From Helicoverpa zea (Eukaryota > Arthropoda > Insecta > Lepidoptera > Noctuidae), in the NCBI RefSeq assembly GCF_022581195.2, contig NC_061476.1, forward strand, positions 9,098,098 through 9,162,097: a DNA stretch of 64,000 nucleotides, given 5' to 3'. Below the pieces are notes generated by a model that was not told the origin of the DNA, made no database searches, and worked only from the letters and a program-made list of their open reading frames with translations. The translations under genes were made by a program, and so were the position numbers. Shown here in pieces: positions 37,901-46,215 of this stretch (the stretch's first letter is position 1; each line of letters opens with the position of its first letter).

Positions 37901-38889
37901 AATAGCCGTGACACAGAGCATTGTCAGGTCACCCAGTGGCACTGGCACTGTCCATATCCACTGTGCCACAGTGCAGCACGCACACTGGCGACGCGGAGCG
38001 CCCCCGCGGGCGGCGCGGAGCTCCCGGGCCTCTCGGGGCACAGTCACGACCTAACCTCAAAATGCACACCAAAATGAACAATTGTCAATCAGCCAGATGT
38101 TAGCACAGACGACATACACACACATGACATCACCGACACCGCGGACTCGTACGAAACTTGACAAAGAACGCGAACGCTGGCCGTGCGAGCCTAGCAGTAT
38201 GGATTTGTGGGCAAAATGCTTTGTTTGAGTAGGTAGGTACGTACTCGCAGCCTTCACTGCATATAGCTATAGATAGGTAGGCGCGTATGTTAGGTATGTG
38301 TAGTGTATAGTGCACGGGTTATATGCACCTAGCCATAATTCACTTGGGCGTTTGGTGAGCGCCACGGTCGGGCCGCGCCGAGGCCGAGCGCCTCTCGCGC
38401 CGCCCTTTGTCTCGGGGGCGGCGCGACAGGTTTCGTGCGCCCCGCAAAAACTGTAAACACGATTCTGATTTACGATCCCGGCTGGCCGAGTCATTCATAC
38501 GAGTGGCACCGGGGCTATGCGGGAGGAGGCGGTCACGCTCGGCCGCCGCGCTCGCTGCTCGATCGCTATCAGCCTGGCCGCGGTGTCCTCGCCTCGGCTC
38601 GCGAGCACTAGCGCGAGCGGACGATGCGACCGTTTCGAAATGGCGCAACGCGGAGGCCGTGACGCCGCGACCGCACGAGCGAGAGAATGTCCGCTCGGCG
38701 CGAGCGAGAAACGAGCGCGGACGGGTCGTTTCGCAACCTCGGATGGGCTCGCAGGGACCGAAATAATCCACGACGTAAGAACGCGGGCGGAACGACCACG
38801 GCACGCTGCAGGCGATGATGGGTGCGGGCGAAGAGACATGATACTCACGGCCTGGCCACTCGCAGCGGGTCAGCAGCGCCGGCGTCCAT
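10869..38889 (-). CDS. TDG: Thymine DNA glycosylase (G/T mismatch-specific), 16-exon gene
   Basis: Base-excision repair enzyme of the uracil-DNA glycosylase superfamily. It removes T or U opposite G, and in vertebrates 5-formyl- and 5-carboxylcytosine, in the nucleus. I joined 16 coding exons by hand; every junction keeps frame and the sum is 3471 nt, 1156 aa plus stop. Numbering from the 36963-37033 start: acidic/Pro N-terminus with an AT-hook-like KKRGRKKK (200-207); glycosylase core about 213-449 with GINPG (Asn268, matching catalytic Asn140 of human TDG), YKGHHY (275-280), GFTNMV (Asn318) and the insertion loop [10 protein letters not shown] (390-399); two AT-hooks KKKRGRPKK (472-480, 513-521); then a 600-residue low-complexity tail. 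Animal vertebrate TDG is about 410 aa; insect relatives (Drosophila Thd1) are much longer, so a long tail is expected. The core is certain. That the tail belongs to the same transcript rests on phase agreement and the lack of a stop at the exon 6 donor. Confidence 0.93.
11056..11236 (-). CDS. TDG: TDG exon 15: Tyr/Gly/Pro-rich tail
   Basis: Acceptor TGTGCACAG, donor GTACGC, 181 nt, residues 1057-1117. Encodes [36 protein letters not shown] and [19 protein letters not shown]. The regular aromatic/Gly spacing is typical of prion-like, condensate-forming segments (inference). Confidence 0.82.
11588..11837 (-). CDS. TDG: TDG exon 14: Ala/Pro-rich tail
   Basis: Acceptor GTCGGGCAG, donor GTGCGT, 250 nt, residues 974-1057. 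A more ordinary stretch ([28 protein letters not shown]) could form a short helix and may be a contact motif. It is followed by Ala/Pro-rich and Tyr/Gly-rich sequence ([20 protein letters not shown]). Confidence 0.82.
11921..12048 (-). CDS. TDG: TDG exon 13: His-Thr-Pro repeat
   Basis: Acceptor GTTGGCTAG, donor GTAACA, 128 nt, residues 931-974. [20 protein letters not shown] is followed by three tandem HTP units ([15 protein letters not shown]) and TQHLHQP. The preceding intron holds a 1.75-kb Helitron. Confidence 0.8.
12427..14177 (-). mobile_element. Helitron, non-autonomous, 1.75 kb, in TDG intron 12
   Basis: On the minus strand it starts TCTAAATATATAAAACTCAA and ends GCGGGCAGAAGCTAG, inserted between A (14178) and T (12426): the canonical Helitron A|TC...CTAG|T arrangement. 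Near its start is a GACT microsatellite (about 14129-14153). Inside, a 125-bp module with CATCCCCTATTTTATCCCC repeats about three times (13720-14100). It has no Rep/helicase ORF and carries a nested SINE. Confidence 0.85.
12755..13163 (+). mobile_element. SINE copy 2, diverged, nested in the Helitron
   Basis: Same family as the 4.9-kb copy but more diverged. The head segment AGTCGTGGTG is partly duplicated (about 12759 and 12779). Tail ends in an ATAAT-rich run instead of GATGA. Older than the other copies. Confidence 0.8.
14285..14363 (-). CDS. TDG: TDG exon 12 (short)
   Basis: Acceptor GATATTACAG, donor GTCAGT, 79 nt, residues 905-931. Encodes [20 protein letters not shown] then PNNFN, with two bases (AG) left over. 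Too short for most ORF searches; supported by phase on both sides. Confidence 0.78.
14681..14792 (-). CDS. TDG: TDG exon 11
   Basis: Acceptor CCCCCTACAG, donor GTAACT, 112 nt, residues 868-905. Encodes [20 protein letters not shown] then [17 protein letters not shown], ending in one base G. Low complexity, no recognised domain. Confidence 0.8.
15212..15361. repeat. Three exact 50-bp tandem repeats
   Basis: The unit TTGAAAACAACATCCAGTAC...AAATAAGAAATAC occurs three times head to tail with no visible differences, in TDG intron 10. Perfect identity points to a recent expansion, or to an assembly-sensitive minisatellite. Confidence 0.93.
15455..15586. repeat. Near-perfect hairpin (MITE-like) at the exon 10 donor
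   Basis: Two 60-bp arms (15455-15514 and 15527-15586) are reverse complements with one mismatch, around a 12-nt loop. It starts 13 bp inside intron 10. It could be a miniature transposon or a small-RNA hairpin precursor. No target duplication is obvious. Confidence 0.92.
15600..15815 (-). CDS. TDG: TDG exon 10: Gly/Ser-rich tail
   Basis: Acceptor TTTGTCAG, donor GTCAGT, exactly 72 codons, residues 796-867. Begins with a Gly-Ser repeat ([16 protein letters not shown]), then [20 protein letters not shown] and [13 protein letters not shown] 132-bp hairpin element starts 13 bp into the following intron. Confidence 0.82.
15941..16155 (-). mobile_element. SINE copy 3, 5'-truncated
   Basis: Reverse-oriented tail half of the same SINE family in TDG intron 9. 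Perfect 15-bp target duplication GAAAGTAATAGGGAT (15926-15940, 16156-16170). About 35 bp at its 5' end is not SINE and may have been copied in during insertion. Confidence 0.9.
16225..16790 (-). CDS. TDG: TDG exon 9: Ser-Pro repeat exon
   Basis: Acceptor GTGGCGCAG, donor GTACCA, 566 nt, residues 607-795. About 18 Ser-Pro dipeptides in loosely periodic units such as [39 protein letters not shown] and PYSRSPAPG. The spacing resembles a degenerate RNA polymerase II CTD and offers many proline-directed kinase sites. Long GC-rich open frames on the other strand here are shadows. Confidence 0.82.
17043..17229 (-). CDS. TDG: TDG exon 8: Gln/His/Tyr-rich tail
   Basis: Acceptor TTTGCTTAG, donor GTCTGT (weak), 187 nt, residues 545-607. 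Starts [20 protein letters not shown] and ends [11 protein letters not shown]. No known domain; probably disordered. The single leftover base G pairs with exon 9. Confidence 0.8.
17538..17820 (-). CDS. TDG: TDG exon 7: paired AT-hooks and Gln/His tract
   Basis: Acceptor ACGTTGCAG, donor GTGAGC, 283 nt, residues 450-544. Two identical [11 protein letters not shown]-hooks (472-480 and 513-521) are separated by an Ala/Pro/Arg linker. A Gln/His repeat ([12 protein letters not shown]) closes the exon. AT-hooks bind the minor groove of AT-rich DNA. A Met at residue 453 ([10 protein letters not shown]) follows a CpG-rich upstream block and could start a shorter, glycosylase-free product. Confidence 0.85.
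17821..18260 (-). promoter_or_regulatory. CpG-rich block upstream of exon 7, possible internal promoter
   Basis: The intron next to exon 7 is unusually rich in CpG at 18000-18180. It runs without a stop in the exon 7 frame for a short distance into the exon ([13 protein letters not shown]). A promoter here could make a separate AT-hook product from Met453 without the glycosylase. Composition and start context are seen; promoter function is inferred. Confidence 0.3.
18261..20528. other. TDG intron 6, remaining part
   Basis: AT-rich intron with one full-length SINE (19446-19836). I see no exon between exon 6 and the CpG-rich block before exon 7. A GT microsatellite lies at 20504-20519, next to the exon 6 donor. 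Confidence 0.5.
19446..19836 (+). mobile_element. SINE copy 4, full length
   Basis: Full-length member in TDG intron 6, ending GGCTCGGAGGATGATG. Perfect 16-bp target duplication ATTTATTGAATACTTT (19430-19445, 19837-19852). Confidence 0.92.
20529..20722 (-). CDS. TDG: TDG exon 6: insertion loop and end of glycosylase core
   Basis: Acceptor GTATTGCAG, donor GTCAGT, 194 nt, residues 386-450. Carries [14 protein letters not shown], the loop that enters the DNA helix (Ala395-Arg396, matching human Ala274-Arg275), then [15 protein letters not shown]. The family core ends here. If the donor were not used, the frame would run into a short tail ending at 20447, so a core-only protein is possible. Confidence 0.95.
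21056..21286 (-). CDS. TDG: TDG exon 5: glycosylase core
   Basis: Acceptor TTCTTTCCAG, donor GTGAGT, 77 codons, residues 309-385. Contains [20 protein letters not shown] (human Asn191 = Asn318; Thr197 = Thr324), then the helix and strand [20 protein letters not shown] and IYEVFSGKK, as in all TDGs. Confidence 0.97.
21287..23031. other. TDG introns 3 and 4 with exon 4 between
   Basis: Outside exon 4 (22175-22306) I see no coding sequence or clear repeat in these introns. Confidence 0.4.
22175..22306 (-). CDS. TDG: TDG exon 4: active-site GINPG exon
   Basis: Acceptor TTCTGCAG, donor GTATCT, exactly 44 codons, residues 265-308. Begins [20 protein letters not shown] and continues [12 protein letters not shown]. 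Asn268 corresponds to catalytic Asn140 and His279 to His151 of human TDG. All expected active-site residues in this motif are present. Confidence 0.97.
23032..23185 (-). CDS. TDG: TDG exon 3: start of glycosylase core
   Basis: Acceptor TTGTTCCCAG, donor GTGAGT, 154 nt, residues 213-264. It encodes [14 protein letters not shown] and [15 protein letters not shown], matching the human KVDRFNGVSEAEL and TLPDILTFNLDIVI segment that opens the catalytic domain. The first base completes the Gly split with exon 2. Confidence 0.95.
23186..26375. other. TDG intron 2
   Basis: No exon with matching phase is seen. A TATA-like GCATATAAAAGCG on the plus strand at 25068-25080, with GC-rich flanks, is the only promoter-like pattern; probably fortuitous. 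Confidence 0.35.
26376..26942 (-). CDS. TDG: TDG exon 2: acidic/Pro/His-rich N-terminal region with AT-hook-like motif
   Basis: Acceptor TTTCCAG, donor GTCAGT, 567 nt, residues 24-213. The sequence starts [20 protein letters not shown], continues through Pro/Glu/Tyr-rich and His-rich stretches, and ends with [14 protein letters not shown]. The basic end resembles an AT-hook and sits just before the glycosylase core, where vertebrate TDG also has a basic DNA-binding segment. Other long open frames over this exon come from its GC content. Confidence 0.88.
32533..32898. mobile_element. Foldback element with 155-bp arms
   Basis: Arms 32533-32687 and 32745-32898 are reverse complements, almost identical (a one-base A-run difference near the outer ends), around a 57-bp loop. 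The outer ends read TCCCACCCAAAAC. Each arm carries the same short open frame ([20 protein letters not shown]), so the arm may derive from a coding sequence. Confidence 0.88.
35049..35290 (+). mobile_element. Decayed Helitron-like fragment
   Basis: Degenerate form of the short Helitron family at 45.3 and 50.6 kb: GCTAATCTGAGGAACCACT, then GGCTATATTTTATTCGGGTA and CCCACGATA-like parts. Ends are not preserved. Confidence 0.5.
36963..37033 (-). CDS. TDG: TDG candidate first coding exon B
   Basis: ATG followed by 23 codons (start [11 protein letters not shown], end AAPSA) and two bases CG before the donor GTAAGTTT. CG plus the first base of exon 2 gives Arg, in frame with EEGEEKP. A second ATG in another frame ([13 protein letters not shown]) looks like a signal peptide but ends in the wrong phase for exon 2. 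The reading frame stays open upstream to a CAG at about 37.06 kb. A weak acceptor there (CAGAG) has the phase to receive exon A, so this could also be an internal exon. Confidence 0.6.
37034..38339. other. Upstream of TDG exon B / intron of long isoform
   Basis: No other exon seen. A GC-rich patch at 37.98-38.05 kb lies between the two candidate first exons. If exon B has its own promoter it should lie in the 300 bp above 37033, which has no TATA box. Confidence 0.35.
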
Positions 38890-39060
38890 GGCGCGCCCAG
38901 GCCCTGGCCGCGGCCGGGCTCCGGGCCGTCGGCCGAGCGACGCAACACTCTCTCCGATCTCACTCGGAACGCGACGACAAACACCGTCGCATCATCTTGA
39001 CGACACAGCACATCGACCGCGGCACTTCTATACGCGTATAAACACTCCGCGAACGGTGTT
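38340..39060 (-). promoter_or_regulatory. CpG-rich TDG promoter / 5' UTR region
   Basis: About 700 bp with dense CpG in an AT-rich setting, covering candidate first exon A and its upstream side. A 251-codon open frame here is explained by GC content: it has no protein-like pattern and overlaps the start site in another frame. No TATA box is apparent, as expected for a housekeeping repair gene. Confidence 0.5.
38849..38889 (-). CDS. TDG: TDG candidate first coding exon A (CpG promoter)
   Basis: On the minus strand GCGCGCC-ATG-G is a strong start context. It opens 13 codons ([13 protein letters not shown]) plus two bases CC before the donor GTGAGT. The leftover phase fits TDG exon 2 exactly (CC+G = Pro, then EEGEEKP). 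The exon lies in a CpG-rich block (38.34-39.05 kb) that looks like a housekeeping promoter. It would give a 1146-aa isoform. This is seen from phase and signals only; no transcript evidence is available here. Confidence 0.6.
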
Positions 39061-39806
39061 TTGTTACATCGGTTGACTTTTCTTTGAAAAATCAATATAC
39101 ATTTTCCCAGAGTTTAGAGATACGGACGAGTCGATGTCCAGCGCAGGTTAGGTGCGTGAAGTTTGCAAGCTTTTTTAGCGCACCGGTGTTACCAACATTT
39201 TTTTGCCCATTTTTTGTTTTGGGTGTTGTGATTTTTTTCTAGTGATTTGCAGTGCACTTCAGACTAGTCGCGTAGCGTTGGGTCTTCCATAATGCTCGCG
39301 TGTCGTGTACAGTGGCGCCAGTATTTGAAATTGTAAACTCTTGTAGCATAAAGTGGCTAAGGGAGGAGTTTAGAAATTGTAATAAATTATGAAAGTTTAA
39401 TAAAAAATGATTAATGCATATGATATTTTAATTATTACAAAGAATTTGTACATCAAATCAAAACAATAGTAAATAATAAAAAATAAAAATATAATATGCG
39501 CACAATATTACAAAATTATTAACAAGTCTTCCAGCATCTGTAGGTCTTGCATCATGTTGATATGACGTGTATGTAGTATAAGCGTTTCGGAATTAAGTTG
39601 GAGGAGTTGAATCTCACTTTAAACATAAAAAGTGAAGAGATCACACCTCCACTTGATCCTTCACGCGTTTATCATGATGTGCACAGGCTCTCCCGAAGTG
39701 GCGTCGAGACGAAGCGGCCTCACGCGTGAGCTGGAAAGATAGATCTGGCAGCACATGGCGCAAACTGTCAAGATCCCCTGTCCAACTCAGACGTGAGGCC
39801 TAGCAC

Positions 39807-39876
39807 GTGGCGCTGTTGCCGCCGGAGAACTCTGGAAAACAGAATGAATATTTATACGACATGGTGTTGTCTGGTT
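39807..39876 (-). CDS. Possible short ORF or terminal exon, unknown
   Basis: A minus-strand frame ends EFSGGNSATC then TAG at 39807. It can be read as a small ORF from ATG at about 39866 (MSYKYSFCFPEFSGGN...), or as a terminal exon behind the acceptor TTCTGTTTTCCAG. TATAAATA lies inside the same stretch, so it may instead be a promoter. I do not recognise a protein. Confidence 0.25.
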
Positions 39877-40469
39877 CGTGTTTGTTCAGTGTGACAATCG
39901 TAGCGCGCGCACTCGATATGGAGCCGGGCGGCGCGCTATCACCGCTTGAAAAGGTGCGGCTAATGTTTTCTGATAAGAGCAACGCTTTTCCCTGTCGCGT
40001 CAGCGACCCTGCATGGCTGTGTAGCGAATGTAGTCGCAATTAAATTATCGCCACATTAAGAAGATAATTTGTACATACTCCTAGCGGCAAATCACACGGA
40101 GCGAGCTCACACATGTGCCATTGGACCACCATATGTTATTATGTAATCGTTGTCGTTTTGTATGAACAGAGACACTAGTTGAACCGCAAAACTGCCGGCA
40201 CTGGCTGGCCACGGGGTAAGCACGAAAGGCGATCGCGTTTATTGTATAGCAATATTGTGATGGATCAAGTATGGCTGCCACGTCGACATGATAGAGACGC
40301 GGGTACAAAATAAAATAAAAGATCACCAATATCCGACAAATGGAACGACACCGGCATCCGTGAACAAGCGAGGAGTCCCGAGTCCCGGCAGCCAGGGCTC
40401 CGGCACAAGTACAACACGCGTGGCTCTTCTGCACAGTCAATCGTAATCACAGCTCACAGTCCGATAGAG

Positions 40470-40500
40470 ACCCGATCGATCGATGGGCTCATATTTATAC
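40470..40500 (-). promoter_or_regulatory. TATA-type promoter candidate
   Basis: On the minus strand AGTATAAATATGAGCCC, followed about 30 bp later by a pyrimidine-rich start region and GC-richer sequence toward 40.3 kb. The following transcript would hold only short reading frames. Direction and product are uncertain. Confidence 0.3.
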
Positions 40501-42659
40501 TTTCGTCGATATCTTCAGATATGATATCGGTGTACCGACACGAGGCACAAACGTCCACCATGATCGTGATAAGATTCGACGGAACGGGGAATCGATTGGC
40601 CCCCGTCAGCCGTATCAGGCGCGCAAACACTCCACGCAGCCAATCGGCAAGGTATCGGAGATAAGCGCTGGTGCGGCCGCTGCGCCGGCGCCCCACGCGC
40701 CGCGCCGCCGCCGCCTATCTGCTGCCCGCGGCTCCAGCACGACGACTGCCTGGCTTGTTTACACTCCTCATACACCTTTATTACATTATAATTATCTAGC
40801 TGCTGTTAGCAGACAATCTCATTATCATCTCAACATTTTTTGTCTTTAGCTATCAGAGGAGTAGAGAGCAGCCTAGAGCACAGGACCTGCTGTTTCTTTC
40901 CCACGAACCATTTCAACATTCTATCGATAAGCACTTCAAACAACACAACAGGAAAAATACATAGGTACATAAGTATACAAAAACAAAACTTGTACTTCTT
41001 GTTTAAATTTTTCAGGACTTGTCATGCACACAGATAAACGTCATCGGTAGGTATCTATACCTACATTTATTGCTTTAATTGCAAACACGCAAAATAATAG
41101 GTAGGTATGGGTACATAAGTTGATACGAACCTACTTTACTAGGATATGTGATACGTGGAAGAATTTCGACATGATAGATAAGGTGGCAAAGGCGCATATC
41201 AAACGGTGTCATTTGATAAGACATAAGGTGTGTGCTTTCTGGAGCATATCATACACCTGTGCGAGTCGCTAGCTAGATACAAAATACTCACAGTTAATAC
41301 ACGGAGGGAATGAAACCTAGAGTATTTTTGACCGCATGCCCTGTGTTAACACATGTCAAATGTTTTCGCACAGGATTAATTACAACGAGATTGCTATACT
41401 AATACTCTGTTTTCTGAACCTTCTAATATTGCCTCCATCAACTATCAACGTATTCGAGGTCACTCAAAGTACTGTTTTATTGTAGTTATCAGTTTATAGA
41501 TTATCAACCTGGCGCCCAAAAGCCAGGTATCGTGATTAATACTGTACATTTCACAATTACTATTGACGGTGATTCAACTGGTCTATCAGTGACCTACCTA
41601 CTTAGATTTCTATTAGGTATTAAATAATTGAATGACTAATTATTGTCTTGAATTTGGAAAATTTCACTGGTTATTAAAATATACCATTATAATAATTATT
41701 TTCGGTGGATACGCAGCAGGAAGGGCTTGAAAACAAAACTATAATAGCATGGAAAAGATCTCATAACAGCTGGCATTGTCCCTAAAGAAATGATGACACT
41801 TGCCTGCATCTTGCCTGTTTTTCTTGAAATGTATATCGAAGCGCCTTTGACACCAATAAGCTTGCAACTTACTTCACTTCTTCTCTGTACTTCACTTCTG
41901 AGATCTTCAATAACTCATTATATTATGAATCACCTATCTACTCCAAACTAGTGCGACTCCCAGATTTGTAATGAAAAGACATCGCTTTGTTATTCTTAAA
42001 AAAAACTTTAGCCTGCTCAAAACTAGGAAAAAATATCTTTTTAAAAGATGTCAATGACTTTACGAAATTTGAAAACCCTTTGCAAAAAAAAATTGATAAA
42101 AATTTCAACCAATAAGGTTTATCAATATTAGTTTGACAACTTGCGGACTCAACGTGTGATGCTTTCTGTTCCACAAGTTGTTTGACTTCTTTTGGCCCCA
42201 ATTCATATGAAATATTACTGAAATCCAAATAGTTGAGTATCACTTCACGACGTGACCTGATAAACAAGTTAACAGGTAAATAGAGAGCCAGAGATAAGGA
42301 TTTCTTAACAAGTATCACAGTCGCACAAGTGTGGAAGTTAATCCTAACGCGCTGCTGCGCTGTAAACAGAATAATGCGTTGCTATTAGTTCATCAAATCA
42401 AACAGTAGATCTCATGACAACTGGACTGCATATCTTGGTAGCTCAAAACATTTCTACTAAATAACTAATTAATGCATTGATTTTCGAGTAAAGCCCACAC
42501 TTCGGTAGGTACTTATACCTCTACGTTTGCTGAAAACGGAGAGCGCGACACTCGCGCGTACGACTCATTCATCATAAAACATAAACAAAACAACTATGTT
42601 ACGAGGTAAAATCAATCGATGCACTGTCCGAGTGCAGTCGATGAATCAAACCTATACAA

Positions 42660-42800
42660 AATAAGAAATAAAATCGGTCGCGGTATGGATATCGCGAGCC
42701 GCCCAACCCGCGACCCCCGGCGGGGGCGGGCGGCCGGAGCCCAGTGAAAGCAGCCGCGCGCGGGGGTGAGGCGCCCCACCGGCGGCGGCCGTGAACTGGA
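42660..42800. promoter_or_regulatory. Isolated CpG-rich block
   Basis: A 140-bp very GC-rich patch (GGCGGGGGCGGGCGGCC and neighbours) in AT-rich DNA. Could be a promoter or untranslated first exon. No start codon with a good donor is visible on either strand. Confidence 0.3.
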
Positions 42801-45312
42801 ACTTCGGAAACTTCTGTCGTATTGTGTTTACATTGAACTTTGTTATGTGGGTTAAAGTTAAGCCAGAGTTCACAACGTGTGTGCCGCCCGCTTTACTCGA
42901 TTGCAAAGTTCACTCTCAAGTTTGTCGTATCGATTTTCATCTCGTGTTTACGAAATGTTTCAAGGTTGCAGACATTTTATGATATGAGGTTATGATCGGA
43001 TGTTCTCTAGACATGCTGCTATGAAAACTTTTAAATGTAAAGTAGGTACTTATATCTACTGTCTGCCAGCAGTGGTGCAAAGTTACAGAGGCTCTTAGAA
43101 GCAAACCACACCAAGAACACACCGACAATCTATTTAACACCCTACAAAGATGTTTTTTCTGGTATCTTCTTCTGGTCTGAAGTTAGCCTACTCCTAAGAA
43201 ATTGAGACAGCAACACCTGCTGATAGATACCTAACTAAACGTTGGTCAGAGGACTATTAAAACAGGATTTACACATGTAATAATAGGTTTGCCTGGTATT
43301 TAACCATTCGAATGGACCAAAACTGTAACGTAAGAAGCTACGTGCACATTATGTACATAATGTGGTACAATGTGAGTGTGCGTCAGCGCATGCAGGTCGC
43401 ACATCCTTCACGTGAGTGACGTCACAATGAGACGACCTCTCTGCAAACACGTGATGGCAATAATTATTTTATATTCGTTAAATTGTGACTCTATATACCT
43501 ATAAACTAAATTAATTAAAAATTAATTAACATTCAAATGGGTGTCGAAAAATCCTTAGAGAAACTCATGGCTAACTAACAGTAGCTCCTGCACACTACAC
43601 ATCAAATGCAATGTTGGACTGGAATGGCCTCCGGGAATGGAGGATCTATCACAGTTAATGAATAACATTATTTGTCTCTCGCGAGACGCTGTAAGTCTCG
43701 GTCCTGGCTGTTGTTCTCTTTGACCTTAGTTACCGTCAGCAGAAAGACTGGCTGCCATTCGTACCTGGAGTAATCTGTAATTGAGAGTAATGGGAACCTC
43801 ATTGTGCTGGGCCCTAATCAAGTCCGTTTACTAGCGGTCGCTGGCAGCTTGATTTTTAGTTTTACAAAAACTGTTTCCTCATTAGAAACTCTAACTTTCA
43901 GAGTACAAGTACCTAACTAAGTCTTATTTAAGCTCTTAAGGAATATTACTAAATGCAATGATGACTAAATTGCGCCATTGTGTTAATTAATGTGAATTTT
44001 GGATCCCTTAGTCATACCAAAGGCTTCTTCTAAAGCTGGCTTAGTGGTAACTATACATATATCCATTGATTTGAGTGTTATCAGGGCTTTAGTATTTTTA
44101 TAACATTTTACTGGCTAGCACGATAGATATGATTGATAGAGGGAATTGTGTCTTTGGCCTCATAACGATGTTAGGAGCTGGGTGTGTGCGGTGCCAGCGT
44201 GTCGTGTGCGCATCGCCCCGCGACGCTATCTGATAACAGCCGCACCTGAACCTATTTTTCCTTATCAATACGCAGGTTCCAGTTCCTCTAAATTACTTTT
44301 TTGGTTGGATTACTAACAACTTCGCCAACCTGCTAACGAGCTATGAGCAATGAGCTTGGAAACATACTACTTCACGTTAGATCTTATCTTAAATATATTA
44401 ACATTTTAAGTAGCCAGTTCCGTAATTGTTCATGTTTTTATAATTAAAGTAATTACAAAGACGTCACCAAAATGCACTATCATTGATCAAAATGATGAGC
44501 AATACACCGACAGCCAAAACAGTTTCGTCAAACCTGTGAGGATACGTGGCCTGATGCCTACTCGCCAGCTGATGTTATGAAAAACACATTCTAGCAATAT
44601 TGTTATCTTAAATCCTTTATCAATGCTAAAAATACCTAGTGAGGCGTTATTACGTGGTGAGTATTGTGCCGCGGCTGCCAAGGTCCCTCCGACTTGTTGT
44701 CACAGCGTGCAACTCTCTGTCTACATGATATTATCCTAATCATTACCTACGTTATGGTGCATGTCTATTTGAAATTGACGAATCAATAAGTACTATCATA
44801 TTACTATGGTATGAATAAAATAAAAATTGTACCTGCATATTTACATATACAAGTCTTAATCAAGCTTTAATGATTCTTTCGCTTTGTCACTAGAAGGTGA
44901 CAGGTTCTTTGACTACATTGCAGCAATCTTCGGCCGTCCTCAATAAAGACTTACTTAAATCGAGAAAACAGCATGAGGATACCTACGTTATTTTTAAGTT
45001 ATCGCAAGGAGACACGCACAAAAGGCAGAGAGGGCATTCTGAGAGTGAAGGAATAAAGAGTGCACCCATGTCTGGGCAAATGCTTGTATACTGGAATATG
45101 TCCGGCGCAGCTGGCTAATCTTCTTATGAGAAAAGTCACCGTGGTTGAAAACGGCTGTGGACGCTATAAACAATAATTGTCAATCAACATTTTTGTTATT
45201 TTTCATATGGCGAATAAATTCTTGAAGTTCACTGAATCGCTCGAGAATCGAGATCAAAATAATTCTTGTAAGTAGTAACATCTGTGGTGTGGTGGTGGTG
45301 AGCCATCAGTTA

Positions 45313-45472
45313 TCTATACTAATATTATAAAGCTGAAGAGTTTGTTTGTTCGTTTGAAAATTTATTTCAGCGTTAGATAGCCCATTTATCGAGGAAGGCT
45401 ATAGGCTACTTTTTATCCCGGTAGGGTAAGTAGTTCCCACGGGATCCGGGTGAAACCACTGGCAGAAGCTAG
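45313..45472 (+). mobile_element. Short Helitron (160 bp)
   Basis: Starts TCTATACTAATATTATAAAG and ends GGCAGAAGCTAG, between A (45312) and T (45473). Non-autonomous internal deletion form of a common lepidopteran Helitron. Confidence 0.88.
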
Positions 45473-46095
45473 TCACATCATAACGATTAGATTGGTGTTA
45501 CTACTAGGTATTGAGTATGTTAAATAGCCTGATAGCTAACACGAATCTTCGGGATACTAGTTTCAAACAACGGCCTTCCATCTGCTTAACAAAAAGGTAA
45601 AGTTACATGTTGTATGTTCAGAAAGTAGGTGTTCTGCGTATGTCACAACATGCTACTAATATTATGTTCATGTTGATTTTCCGCTGGAAGATATTAACAA
45701 TCGAGAAAACGTATGCACCGTCATGTCTCTTCAGCCACAATGGTACCTCGGCTTTATCTCGTTTTTTACACTTTATTTGCTGAAGGCGCACGATAAAGAT
45801 AAAGATAAGTGGCAGTCAACGCTTTTATCGCGAGTTATCGCGCGAAAACTACTCGCTTCAGGAAGTCTTAGCGCGCATATTCTAATGTAATTAAATATAA
45901 CATTACTTTTCACAAATTGCCCATGTTTTGTCAAATTATCAGCTCGCCTGCGTTGATCAAAGGACTGGGAGGTCCTATATATTTGTAACAACCATAAGTT
46001 CGTATTTTTATGGCTACAGTATGGTCACGTGTCACAGGTATTCAGAATGCATTAGTCAGCATATCATTGCAACTTGCTGCCAAACGTGTTACTGT

Positions 46096-46215
46096 AAGGC
46101 GGCCAACCGTCCCGCATTCTGCGGGACCGTCCCGCAACGCTTGACGAAATCCCGTTTTGAAATTATTAGTAAAATAGTCCCGCAAAACGTTGTATGCGTC
46201 CCGCATGTCCCGCAT
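46096..46215 (-). repeat. CCCGC-rich repeat fragment
   Basis: Seven TCCCGC motifs in 120 bp, on the minus strand GCGGGAC spaced irregularly. Probably a piece of an interspersed DNA element; ends not identified. Confidence 0.45.

Larger units (their letters stand above)
39061..42650. other. No firm gene; weak minus-strand signals
   Basis: Apart from the possible ORF at 39.8 kb and TATA at 40.5 kb, a minus-strand open frame at 41938-42318 (126 codons) has a protein-like residue mix but no ATG until near its end. It could be an old transposon or an exon; no family recognised. Confidence 0.3.

Noticed and set aside
38340..39095. 251-codon minus-strand ORF
   Set aside because: It lies in a CpG-rich promoter block, has Arg/Ala/Ser-rich compositional sequence and overlaps other open frames; it explains neither splicing nor a known domain.
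41938..42318. Minus-strand 126-codon open frame as a gene
   Set aside because: No ATG except near the end and no clear splice acceptor; noted only as a weak region.
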